Under the pieces are notes generated by a model that was given only the letters and a program-made list of their open reading frames with translations, searched no databases and was not told where the DNA came from. The position numbers were made by a program, and so were the translations under genes. From NCBI GenBank assembly GCA_943361925.1, contig CALRIT020000016.1, positions 49,095-113,094 of the forward strand: a stretch of DNA of 64,000 bases, read 5' to 3'. This document shows, in pieces, positions 18,485 to 26,420 of this stretch (position 1 is the stretch's first letter; every line of letters begins with the position of its first letter). This DNA comes from CAISCU01 sp943361925 (GTDB lineage Bacteria > Bacteroidota > Bacteroidia > UKL13-3).

Positions 18485-19552
18485 CTATTTCAGTTCCGCC
18501 AACTCCTTCGGAGCCGTTTTCATTTCCTCATCAATATCAGCAGTTAAAGCATCTAAGAAAGTGATGATTGAACTAACTTCGGCATCTGTTAAATCTTTGT
18601 TCAATTGTGCTTTTCCCATTACTTTAATCGCTTTTGATAAATCAGCTACAGAACCATCATGGAAATAAGGAGCAGTTTTGGTGATGTTTCTCAAAGAAGG
18701 AACTTTGAATACATCTTTATCAGACTCACTTTTTGTTAGAGCCATTTTACCTAAATCTTTAGGGCTACTTCCTGTTAATGCATGGTAATCGTTGATTAAA
18801 CCAAACTTCATAAACTGAGTTCCACCTAATAAAGCACCATTGTGACAAGCTGTACATCCTGAATTGATGAAAGTAGTCATACCGGCTTTTTCTTCTTTTG
18901 ATAAAGCATTAGTATTACCTTTTAAATACTCATCAAATTTTGAAGGTGTGATTAATTTTCTTTCGAAAGCTCCAATAGCTTTAGTCATGTTATCATAAGT
19001 AATGGCTTCTTTATCATTAGGAAACGCCGCTTTGAAAGCAGTTTGATAGCCTTCCACTTTTGATAATTTATCTACACAGAACTTTTTATCAGGTAGGCCC
19101 ATTTCAACCGGATTTAAAACCGGACCACCAGCTTGTTCCTCCACATCTTTTGCTCTTCCATCCCAAAATTGTGCAATGTGTAAAGCCGCATTAAAAACTG
19201 TTGGTGAGTTTCTGTCACCATTTTTACCTGCATCTCCAGGAGAAGTTGGTTTGTTATCTACTCCGAAAGTAGCTAAGTTATGACAAGAATTACAGCTATT
19301 ATTACCTGTTTTAGATAAGCGGGTATCGAAATACAACATTCTGCCCAATTTCACTTTTTCATCACTGATTGGATTTTCAGGATTTTCGGCAACAGTTGGT
19401 AAAGTTTTAAAAACACCTTGCGCCTGAGCCAATAAATCCTGCTCAGCTTTTGCTTCTTCAGCACTTAGTTTTGCTTTGCCGGAATTGTCGCTGGAGCATG
19501 AATACCAAACAGATGCAGCAACTAATCCGCCTAAAATTAAATACTTTTTCAT
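18485..19552 (-). CDS. Di-heme cytochrome c peroxidase, lipoprotein
   Basis: Periplasmic peroxidase of the CcpA/MauG group, which reduces hydrogen peroxide with electrons from cytochrome c. Two heme c sites are visible: CNSCH near residue 88 and CTACH near residue 235 (counted from the upstream ATG at 19558). A signal peptide ends in WYSC, which fits a lipoprotein anchor. The AAPYFHDGSV-like TAPYFHDGSVADL block and FWDGRAKDVEEQAGGPVLNPVEMG are family hallmarks. The ATG at 19552 (MKKYLILGG) gives the cleaner signal peptide. It stands alone, with convergent and accessory neighbours. Confidence 0.93.
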   Translation of the reverse strand: MKKYLILGGLVAASVWYSCSSDNSGKAKLSAEEAKAEQDLLAQAQGVFKTLPTVAENPENPISDEKVKLGRMLYFDTRLSKTGNNSCNSCHNLATFGVDNKPTSPGDAGKNGDRNSPTVFNAALHIAQFWDGRAKDVEEQAGGPVLNPVEMGLPDKKFCVDKLSKVEGYQTAFKAAFPNDKEAITYDNMTKAIGAFERKLITPSKFDEYLKGNTNALSKEEKAGMTTFINSGCTACHNGALLGGTQFMKFGLINDYHALTGSSPKDLGKMALTKSESDKDVFKVPSLRNITKTAPYFHDGSVADLSKAIKVMGKAQLNKDLTDAEVSSIITFLDALTADIDEEMKTAPKELAELK

Positions 19553-19774
19553 AATCATATCATTTACTAATTACATAGGTAAAACAAACTAATTGGAAAT
19601 TGTTTGATTTTGGTAAAATTTTGACTGATTTTTCATTTAACAATTTGAAAATAAATTCCATCCATATCGGCTTTTAGAAAAATCTAATCGGAATATCCGC
19701 CTATATAAAAGACGTAATTTTTATAAATCCATTTTATAAGTATGGTTTCAAATAGCTCTATTTTATGGAACTTA

Positions 19775-19793
19775 AGACCCCGATAGGTGGTCT
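19775..19793. repeat. Short intergenic hairpin
   Basis: AGACCCC-GATA-GGTGGTCT forms a hairpin with one bulged base. It lies in the 458-base gap between the peroxidase gene and the next minus-strand gene. Apart from this hairpin and the next palindrome I see no gene in 19559-20016. Confidence 0.5.
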
Positions 19794-19828
19794 CATGTTT
19801 ATAGAAAAATCTTGGTAATGAAATTCCG

Positions 19829-19867
19829 TTTCAGATTCCGCGGACCTTCGGTCCGCGGAATCTGAAA
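19829..19867. repeat. 39-base GC-rich perfect palindrome
   Basis: Perfect 18-base arms (TTTCAGATTCCGCGGACC and its complement) around the loop TTC. It is far more GC-rich than its surroundings and lacks a T run, so it looks like a dispersed palindromic element rather than a terminator. Confidence 0.8.
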
Positions 19868-20016
19868 TGGGAGAGATATCTATGCATTTATTAACTACCA
19901 ATATTATGTACCTAAAGGCACATTAAATTTGAGTTGATGATTGTTTCCTTTTTCTTAGAATGATATTGAAAAATTCTTCTATTGAAAAATATTTACCGTT
20001 AAAGAGATGATACTCG

Positions 20017-20478
20017 TTAGTTATTTTTAATGAGTTCTTTAAATCCAATTTGAAGTATCATTTTTTCGACATCTAATTTATCCTTCGATAACTTTATTGT
20101 AAAATCTAAGTCTTCGAAGGATTCTACCCAACTAAATTCTGACTCAAAATTAGGTTCTGATATATAACCGAAAAATCTAAATGCAATAGCTGTATAAATA
20201 AATGGTTTTATTTCTGATCTGAAAATGAAGCTTGTTTTCCTATCCTTTCTTGCCAATGAAAAATAGTTTATGCCTAATTTTTCAATTAAATCTTTAATAA
20301 AAAAGAGTCTGCCTTCGAATAATATATTTAACTCCTTCTTGCGAACTTTATCAATTTCATCATCAATAGAATAAAGTATACTTTCATTCTTGGTTTTGTT
20401 TACATGTAGTTTAAACGATGGGAATGTTAGTATAATCCAGCCTTCTTTTGAATAATTTATTTCAGTTTTGAATTTCAT
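20017..20478 (-). CDS. Hypothetical protein (153 aa)
   Basis: I do not recognise this protein. It is soluble-looking, rich in Lys, Phe and Glu, with alternating beta-like stretches (WIILTFPSFKLHVNK) and an aromatic middle (FIYTAIAFRFFGYIS). No signal peptide is seen. It lies in an AT-rich accessory patch between the peroxidase and pullulanase genes with large gaps on both sides. Confidence 0.6.
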   Translation of the reverse strand: MKFKTEINYSKEGWIILTFPSFKLHVNKTKNESILYSIDDEIDKVRKKELNILFEGRLFFIKDLIEKLGINYFSLARKDRKTSFIFRSEIKPFIYTAIAFRFFGYISEPNFESEFSWVESFEDLDFTIKLSKDKLDVEKMILQIGFKELIKNN

Positions 20479-20711
20479 TGAATGAGTTTGAAATGACTGT
20501 TTTTACAAAATTCTCTATTTATTTTTACTGATTTGGTTACACAAAAAGTAAGCTATTTAAATTAATCATAGATGCTTAATTGAAGCTGGCATCAAGAGTA
20601 ATCAACTCAATTTCCCTATTTAGTCACAACATAGATTTGAAAACTCAGAAAATCTTTACTTCCATCTACTAGGAAATTACCAAAAGCTACATTTACTTGA
20701 TCTCTTTCCTT

Positions 20712-21260
20712 TCATCGAAAAAATTGGACTTTCAAGGTCATAATAATAAAAGCTAAAATCAAGACAAAAATTATCCTAATAGGCAAGTGATAAACTTGTT
20801 TGATAATGATTAAACGTAAAAATATTGCAACAGAGTCAAAAGCAAGAACGTCGATTGATGGAACACCTCCAAATCCAACAACATACCCACCTTTCAAGAA
20901 AGCAAGTTTGTATAACCAAAAAATCAGCTCAAAAGTCAAAATAACAGTGCCAATTTTCCTCGAAGATATTAAAAATCCAATACTCAAAAGAATAAAAGAT
21001 GAAAAACTGTAAAGAATATTCTCTTTCGAAAAAATTGGTCCAGAACCCGACATACACCCCCAATTCTGATTATAATCTAGATTGGTAAAAAAGCCGAAAA
21101 GAGTCCAACTAAGGAGAAGACCAAAAATTATTCTTTGCTTAACAAGTCCATTAAACCAATTTTCCTCCGAGTATTTCCTGCTAAGTATCCAAGCAAGACC
21201 AACTAGAAATACAAGCAAAACAAAAATTGGTATCAGGTCGAATAGATTTTCCATATTCAA
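20712..21260 (-). CDS. Hypothetical membrane protein (182 aa)
   Basis: Five hydrophobic segments are visible (about 9-27, 44-60, 84-102, 105-123, 150-178), with a Gly-rich loop GGYVVGFGGVP near 123-133 and NQNWGCMSGSG in an outer loop. No family is recognised. A start at the second Met (MENLFDLI, 21254) is equally likely. It is in the same accessory patch as the preceding unknown gene. Confidence 0.6.
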   Translation of the reverse strand: MNMENLFDLIPIFVLLVFLVGLAWILSRKYSEENWFNGLVKQRIIFGLLLSWTLFGFFTNLDYNQNWGCMSGSGPIFSKENILYSFSSFILLSIGFLISSRKIGTVILTFELIFWLYKLAFLKGGYVVGFGGVPSIDVLAFDSVAIFLRLIIIKQVYHLPIRIIFVLILAFIIMTLKVQFFR

Positions 21261-21302
21261 TTACAGCATTTTTGAATAAATCCAAAATTCTTGTCCTCTC
21301 CC

Positions 21303-24041
21303 CTACTCCTTCACAAAAATCATCAGCGATTTGGCTTCTAATGCAGGAGCAATACCTGTTGAGTTTATCAGCAGTTTGTTCAAATCACCCAATAATTCTT
21401 TGTTGCTAGAAATTTTCAACTTCCATCCTTTGTCCATTGGTAAGCCTGTAAATGTATTCACTTTTGAATCTGCATTGATGATTACCAAAACTTTTTCATC
21501 AATCAAATAAGCTAATTGGGCAGGATTAGAAAAATTGAAAAACTGAATATTGGTTTTATTAGTTGCAATCTGATATGATGGCAAATTGAACAATACTTCT
21601 TTTCTGAAATTCATCATATTTGACCAGAAATCTTTCATCCCTTTGAAGTCAGAATTTCCATAAGGTTTTACAGGATCTTTTGAATTTCCTTTTCCAATAT
21701 TGTCCCAAATAAACTGATTGGCTGATCTTACATTGTAAGTATCTCTTTTACCATGGAAATACAATTTACCAGATGGAATTTCTTTAACAATTTCTTCTAA
21801 TGGAGCTAATCCTTTACTTCTCATAAACTCTGAACCTCCATGCAAAACAAGCGGACCAGGAGTTGTAAAGAGTAATGCTGCTGTTATTTTATAAGCACCT
21901 TCATCAACCCCAAATCTGCCATCCCAGTTAGTTAATGCAAATTGATCTGATAAAGCAAAATTATCGTGAATATCTAAATAGTTTATGGCACTATTGATGT
22001 TTTTCTGAGTTGGGAAACCGCAGCTTAATCCTTTTTTTACATCATTAATCAATTCGAAATTTCCACCGGCCCAACCGCGGTCTTTAGCCGGATCTTTTAA
22101 TTCGAAAACAGGTCCTTTATAGGTATTTCTTGTATCATCATTAAAATAACATATTGGAGCATCCTCCTTGTACCAATGCCAATCAGGATTATTGTTATAA
22201 GCAGGATCATTGCTATCAATCCAAGGCTCACCATAGATGATAATGTCTTTGGGTAAAGCTGCTTTTAAAGCCAATAAAGTTTGTTGATCAGTTTGTCCTG
22301 CCAAATCAATTCTAAATCCATCAATGCCAAATTCTTCAATAAAATGTTTGCATTGGTCGATAATCCATCTTTGCACCATATATCGGTTTTCACTTTTGGT
22401 TTCATTACCATAAGCACCAATATGTTCTAAGTTTTTAGTTCTGTAATAATATTGTTTATCTAAGGCATTAAAATGAAAAAGATAATCTCTTCCATCCATG
22501 TTTTCTGCAGTATGATTGAAAACAAAATCAACAATAACCGACATTCCTTCATTGTGAAAACTTTGAACCAAATCCCTGAATTGCTCGCGCTCTGCACCTT
22601 CTTTGGTATTCTTTTGGCGATAACGGGTTTCGATGGCAAAACTGTGTGAAGTTCTGTAACCCCAATCGTAATTTTCTTTATCTACACCCTGTTCAATCAT
22701 ATAAGGATCGTTGGCAAAAGCTTTCTCCCATTCATCTTTTGGCCAATGTAACATTTCCTGTACAGGCATAAAATGAACGGTATTGATTCCCAAAGTTTTT
22801 AGGTAATCAAATCCAATGGATTCTCCTCTTATGTTTTTTAAACCACTCATGTGCATCGCAGGAAGTGTCCCTTTCATTTCTTCAGGTACAGGAAGTAAAT
22901 CAGTAAAATCCTGCACATGTACTTCATAAGCCATTACATGTTCCATTGCAGGACGACCTCCTTTTACGGGACCTGCAGGAGTAGTTTTTTTAGCCACCAT
23001 ACATTTTCCAAAACTATCATCACTTACTCTTGCATAAGGGTCGCTAATATGAACCGGATGTGATTCGAAAAAAGAATTACCTGGCTCCTTAAAACCATGA
23101 ACCGTAAAATCGTACCAGGTACCTTCTAAATCTGAAAGTATTTTGGCTTCCCAAACGCCATTTGCATCTACTTTCATGCCTAAAACCGCATAAGGCTTTT
23201 TATCGTTTTTACCTTTATATAAGTAAAGATTAACTTTTGTAGCTCTTGGTGAAAATATTCTGAAATAAGTAATTTTTCCATCAGCACTTACATTCGCACC
23301 TAATTCCTTATCGCTTTTTAATTTAGAGAACCAAGGCTCAAAACTCAATAATGTTTTTAATTTGAGTTTGGTATGTGTTAAATAATAAACCCTTCTTTTA
23401 TCAATTGGAGCTGCTGGAATCAATTTAAAATGATGATGAATTTGGTTTCCGTTTGTAGACGATTCAGCAACGAAATTGGTAATTGACTTTAAAACTATTT
23501 TTTTACCTGCAGCATTTGTTAAAATATATTCTGCAAGCACAGGATTTTTTGTATTTGTATTGGAAAGTCCCTTCAACCAAACATCAATAGAAGTATTTGA
23601 TTCTATGCCAGCTTCTAAACTTAATGGCTGAACTCCTTTCATAAAAACCAGATTACCGCCATCGGTATTGGTAGCACCGGCAGGTGGATCGAGCCATTTG
23701 CCATCATTCACCCTGAATTTAAAACTTGAACCTGGTTTCACTTTTTCAAATTCTTTGTTATTAATTCCTACTTGCCAAATTCCGTTACCTACATTTTGCA
23801 GCATCCAGATTCTGTTGTCCATGTTTTGATCCCAATTTCTGAAAGAACCCGTAACACTTACATTCTTGATAGAATTCAAACCATAAATTGATTCAGAGAA
23901 AACGAAATACAAACTATCACCAACTTTTTTGTGGCCTTGTTTGAAATCATCAGCTGAAAACTGAGCCTTGGATTGAAAACTAAAACAGAGTAAAATTAAG
24001 ATTAAAAGTCGATTAAAAATCGACGAAAATTCCTTTGGCAT
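21303..24041 (-). CDS. Secreted pullulanase-like alpha-glucan debranching enzyme (GH13)
   Basis: The 912-residue protein hydrolyses alpha-1,6 bonds in pullulan or branched starch and glycogen, judged by family. A signal peptide (about 1-26, ending SKAQ) is followed by an N-terminal beta domain with VTGSFRNWD (early-set, CBM48-like). A pullulanase N-terminal Ig-like domain (about 255-345, YFRIFSPRATKVNLYLYKG) comes next, then the GH13 barrel (about 365-780) and a C-terminal beta domain. The catalytic set is present: nucleophile Asp579 in DGFRIDLAGQ, acid/base Glu605 in YGEPW, and Asp693 in YLDIHDN. FVFNHTAEN is the region I motif. No sus-type transporter genes are adjacent, so it acts as a stand-alone gene. 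Confidence 0.92.
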   Translation of the reverse strand: MPKEFSSIFNRLLILILLCFSFQSKAQFSADDFKQGHKKVGDSLYFVFSESIYGLNSIKNVSVTGSFRNWDQNMDNRIWMLQNVGNGIWQVGINNKEFEKVKPGSSFKFRVNDGKWLDPPAGATNTDGGNLVFMKGVQPLSLEAGIESNTSIDVWLKGLSNTNTKNPVLAEYILTNAAGKKIVLKSITNFVAESSTNGNQIHHHFKLIPAAPIDKRRVYYLTHTKLKLKTLLSFEPWFSKLKSDKELGANVSADGKITYFRIFSPRATKVNLYLYKGKNDKKPYAVLGMKVDANGVWEAKILSDLEGTWYDFTVHGFKEPGNSFFESHPVHISDPYARVSDDSFGKCMVAKKTTPAGPVKGGRPAMEHVMAYEVHVQDFTDLLPVPEEMKGTLPAMHMSGLKNIRGESIGFDYLKTLGINTVHFMPVQEMLHWPKDEWEKAFANDPYMIEQGVDKENYDWGYRTSHSFAIETRYRQKNTKEGAEREQFRDLVQSFHNEGMSVIVDFVFNHTAENMDGRDYLFHFNALDKQYYYRTKNLEHIGAYGNETKSENRYMVQRWIIDQCKHFIEEFGIDGFRIDLAGQTDQQTLLALKAALPKDIIIYGEPWIDSNDPAYNNNPDWHWYKEDAPICYFNDDTRNTYKGPVFELKDPAKDRGWAGGNFELINDVKKGLSCGFPTQKNINSAINYLDIHDNFALSDQFALTNWDGRFGVDEGAYKITAALLFTTPGPLVLHGGSEFMRSKGLAPLEEIVKEIPSGKLYFHGKRDTYNVRSANQFIWDNIGKGNSKDPVKPYGNSDFKGMKDFWSNMMNFRKEVLFNLPSYQIATNKTNIQFFNFSNPAQLAYLIDEKVLVIINADSKVNTFTGLPMDKGWKLKISSNKELLGDLNKLLINSTGIAPALEAKSLMIFVKE

Positions 24042-24162
24042 AAGGTTTGGGTTAATAGTTATATGAATAAATACTTCGAATTGCTAATTAATCCGCAAAA
24101 TAAGGAAAATCAAGCATGTGGAGTATAAGTGTGGATGTTTAAATGTGTCAAAATAAGAAAAA

Positions 24163-24564
24163 ATGAAATCATTTTGGGAAATAAGGATACTCTTGGTTGA
24201 AACAAATGAGAGTGTGATAAGGCTGGTAGAAAAGGCTATGTCGGAGAGTAGATTGAAACATTTTTTACGTTGGGTAAGAACGCCTCAGGATTTGGAATTT
24301 GAATTACAGTTTAATCCACCTGATTTGATAATTAGTGGCAGAAATATGGGCTTATTTTCGGCGATGGAAGTATTACGTCTAAACGAACAATACGGCAACA
24401 AAGCGCCATGTATTATAATAACAACAGATAGAAGCCTTGAACAAGATACTGATTTAGCTTTAAGAGGCGTTTATGAAATCTTCACCCAAGCTGAAATCAA
24501 ACAAATGGTGAAGGAAATTGGCTTTTTGAAAGAACAATTGCAGGAACAAAAAATCACCGCATAA
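24163..24564 (+). CDS. Degenerate response-regulator receiver protein
   Basis: The 133 residues form a CheY-like fold: IRILLVETNES in strand 1, DLIISGRNMGLFSAMEVLRL around strand 3, APCIIITTDRS in strand 4, and GVYEIFTQAEIKQMVKEI at the end. In the normal pattern LILSDYNLP the phospho-acceptor Asp sits where this protein has Gly (LIISGRNMG). The acidic pair of strand 1 is reduced (VETNE for VEDNE), and the usual Lys-Pro before the last helix is absent. It therefore probably cannot be phosphorylated in the usual way and may act as a docking or decoy module. It has no output domain and no kinase beside it. Confidence 0.8.
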   Translation: MKSFWEIRILLVETNESVIRLVEKAMSESRLKHFLRWVRTPQDLEFELQFNPPDLIISGRNMGLFSAMEVLRLNEQYGNKAPCIIITTDRSLEQDTDLALRGVYEIFTQAEIKQMVKEIGFLKEQLQEQKITA

Positions 24565-24565
24565 C

Positions 24566-24648
24566 ACCGCACTTAATCGCGGTCTCCGTAACACTGGGAT
24601 TTATAGCAGTGATACACGTTGGCAAAAGATACCGCGATAAATCGCGGT
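24566..24648. repeat. Pair of related GC-rich hairpins
   Basis: Two related units, ACCGC-ACTTA-ATCGCGGT (24566-24583) and the perfect palindrome ACCGCGAT-AA-ATCGCGGT (24631-24648), lie about 65 bases apart. Each is followed by a similar CCGTA/CTACGG stretch. CACTG/CAGTG arms sit between them. The first unit begins 1 base after the stop of the receiver gene. It resembles a short dispersed palindromic element. Confidence 0.6.
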
Positions 24649-24692
24649 GCTACGGGGAATTTTAAAAAAATTCCTATATTGATTAAACCTTT

Positions 24693-24720
24693 CGTCGGTT
24701 TGCATATCCAATAACCGACG
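24693..24720 (+). promoter_or_regulatory. Inverted repeat just before the sigma factor start
   Basis: Perfect arms CGTCGGTT (24693-24700) and AACCGACG (24713-24720) with a 12-base loop end 6 bases before the ATG at 24727. It could be an operator or, as an RNA hairpin, could limit ribosome access. Confidence 0.55.
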
Positions 24721-24726
24721 ACAACC

Positions 24727-25290
24727 ATGGAAATCAATCAGGAACAGGAAATATTACTTCTAAATAAATTCAGGGATGTAAAAACCCGGGAACTGGCTTT
24801 TGCTGAAATTCTACAGCTGTTTCAAAAGCGCGTTTACTGGCATATCAGAAGAATTGTGATTAGTCACGATGATACCGATGATGTTTTACAAAACACCTTC
24901 ATCAAAGTTTGGGAAAAACTCGCTGATTTCAGAGGTGATAGCCGACTTTATACCTGGCTATTCAGGGTAGCTACCAACGAATCTTTATTATTTCTTCAAA
25001 GAAAAAAAACCAACCTCAATATCAGTATGGAGGAGGTTCAGGAACAATTATGCGAAACTTTAAAAGCAGGTTCCTATTTTAATGGAAATCGTGCTGAATT
25101 AATTTTGCAGGAAGCAATCTTACATTTACCTGAAAAACAAAGATTGGTTTTTAATATGAAGTATTATGAGGAACTGAAATATGAAGAAATGGAAGAAATT
25201 CTTGGTACTTCAGTTGGTGCATTAAAAGCTTCTTATCACCATGCCGTAAAAAAAATTGAAGAATTTGTGAAGTTGAAATTAAACGATTGA
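24727..25290 (+). CDS. ECF-type RNA polymerase sigma factor
   Basis: Extracytoplasmic-function sigma-70 factor, 187 residues. Region 2 (about 25-95) shows DDTDDVLQNTFIKVWEKLADFRGDSRLYTWLFRVATNE. Region 4 (about 125-180) shows LPEKQRLVFNMKYYEELKYEEMEEILGTSVGALKASYHHAVKKI, the helix-turn-helix that reads the -35 element (both shown in family-typical form). The downstream gene is a likely membrane anti-sigma protein and the next a Spy-like periplasmic protein, the usual envelope-stress arrangement in this phylum. Confidence 0.93.
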   Translation: MEINQEQEILLLNKFRDVKTRELAFAEILQLFQKRVYWHIRRIVISHDDTDDVLQNTFIKVWEKLADFRGDSRLYTWLFRVATNESLLFLQRKKTNLNISMEEVQEQLCETLKAGSYFNGNRAELILQEAILHLPEKQRLVFNMKYYEELKYEEMEEILGTSVGALKASYHHAVKKIEEFVKLKLND

Positions 25291-25313
25291 TTAAAAAAAG
25301 CATCTTAAAAGAA

Positions 25314-25856
25314 ATGAGTTTTGAAAACGAACATATTAAAGAAGAAGATTTCATCAGGAGTTTAAAAGGTTCCGGAGGTTTTGAAACACCTCAGGATTAC
25401 TTTGAAAACAACCTGAAAAAACTTCAGGAAATTTCAAAAGAACCTAATCTTGAATTAAACGATATAAAAGGTGGTTTTGAAACTCCGCCTCTCTATTTTG
25501 AAAACCTAAATGAACAGATATTATCGAAAGTAAATCAACCTAAAAAAGCAAAAAAACTAAGTTTATTTCCAAATGTAAATTGGGTTAATTATGCAGCTGC
25601 TTGTTTGGTATTTGGACTGATAGTTTTTGGTGTGATGCAAATGAATTCTTCAAATCAAACAGAAACAGCCAAAATTGAGGATTTAACTGAGGACGAAATT
25701 ATAGAACACTTAAGCAGCACCGGTTTTAGAGAAGAAATGTTATGTGATGCCGGTTGGTGTGATGAATTAAATAAACTGGAAAACAGTTCTGAAATTGAAA
25801 ATTACCTTTTAGAAGAAGGCGCAGAGAACGAATTAATTGATGAAATAAACGGATAA
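25314..25856 (+). CDS. Probable anti-sigma factor (single membrane helix)
   Basis: The frame is open from a TTG at 25287 that overlaps the sigma gene, but the ATG at 25314 (MSFENEHIKEEDF) is the better start and gives 180 residues. The cytoplasmic half carries two copies of a short motif, GGFETPQDYFENNLKKL and GGFETPPLYFENLNEQIL. One membrane helix follows (about 98-114, YAAACLVFGLIVFGVM), then an acidic periplasmic tail. Its place between the sigma factor and a Spy-like gene supports an anti-sigma role; a zinc anti-sigma motif is not seen. Confidence 0.7.
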   Translation: MSFENEHIKEEDFIRSLKGSGGFETPQDYFENNLKKLQEISKEPNLELNDIKGGFETPPLYFENLNEQILSKVNQPKKAKKLSLFPNVNWVNYAAACLVFGLIVFGVMQMNSSNQTETAKIEDLTEDEIIEHLSSTGFREEMLCDAGWCDELNKLENSSEIENYLLEEGAENELIDEING

Positions 25857-25867
25857 TAATAAATAAG

Positions 25868-26299
25868 ATGAAAAAGTATATAATCATGATAATGGTTCTG
25901 CTAATAAGCACATTATCGCAGGCACAAAAACCGGGGAAAGAAAGAATAGAAGCCATGAAAATTGGCTTTATAACAAAACGATTGAGTTTAACGGCTGAAG
26001 AAGCGCAAAGATTTTGGCCGGTTTATAATCGTTTTGTTGATGAACAAGAAAAATTACGCAAAACAACCAAAGCTAATTTAATTGAAGAATTGGCTGATCC
26101 TTCTGCCCTATCTGATGCTGAAGCCGAAAAAGCTTTACAGGAAATGTTACAATTCAAAAGCAATGAAGCAGAACTAATCAGGAAATACACCAATGAATTT
26201 AAAAAGGTAATTCCTGTCCAAAAAGTGGTGATGTTGTTTAAAGCGGAGCTTGAATTCAAACGTGAATTACTTAAACAATTAAAAGAAAGAAGAGGATAA
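25868..26299 (+). CDS. Periplasmic Spy/CpxP-like stress protein
   Basis: 143 residues with a signal peptide (about 1-20, ending SQAQ) and an all-helical mature part. The LTXXQ-like stretch LSLTAEEAQRFWPVYNRFVDEQ and heavy Lys/Glu helices match the Bacteroidota relatives of Spy/CpxP, which act as periplasmic chaperone-like sensors. It ends the sigma operon and is followed by a terminator. Confidence 0.75.
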   Translation: MKKYIIMIMVLLISTLSQAQKPGKERIEAMKIGFITKRLSLTAEEAQRFWPVYNRFVDEQEKLRKTTKANLIEELADPSALSDAEAEKALQEMLQFKSNEAELIRKYTNEFKKVIPVQKVVMLFKAELEFKRELLKQLKERRG

Positions 26300-26320
26300 A
26301 CTTAGTATTATCAAAATATG

Positions 26321-26364
26321 AAATGAGCAGTAAATGAAAAATATCAGTTTACTGCTCATTTTTC
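26321..26364 (+). terminator. Terminator after the sigma factor operon
   Basis: AAATGAGCAGTAAA (26321-26334) pairs with TTTACTGCTCATTT (26348-26361), followed by further T residues. Confidence 0.8.
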
Positions 26365-26384
26365 ATTTTAACTGACTTCTGTCA

Positions 26385-26416
26385 TTGGCTGGCGGTATTC
26401 ACTCTTCTTACCTTTG
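26385..26416 (+). promoter_or_regulatory. Promoter immediately before the CoA-transferase gene
   Basis: TTG (26385-26387), a 21-base spacer and TACCTTTG (26409-26416). The ATG at 26421 is only 4 bases after the box, so the predicted transcript start falls at or next to the start codon and the mRNA may be leaderless. Confidence 0.6.
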
Positions 26417-26420
26417 AGCC

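Noticed and set aside
18354..18668. Plus-strand open frame of 104 codons
   Set aside because: It covers the terminator and heptad repeat and is otherwise antisense to the peroxidase gene.
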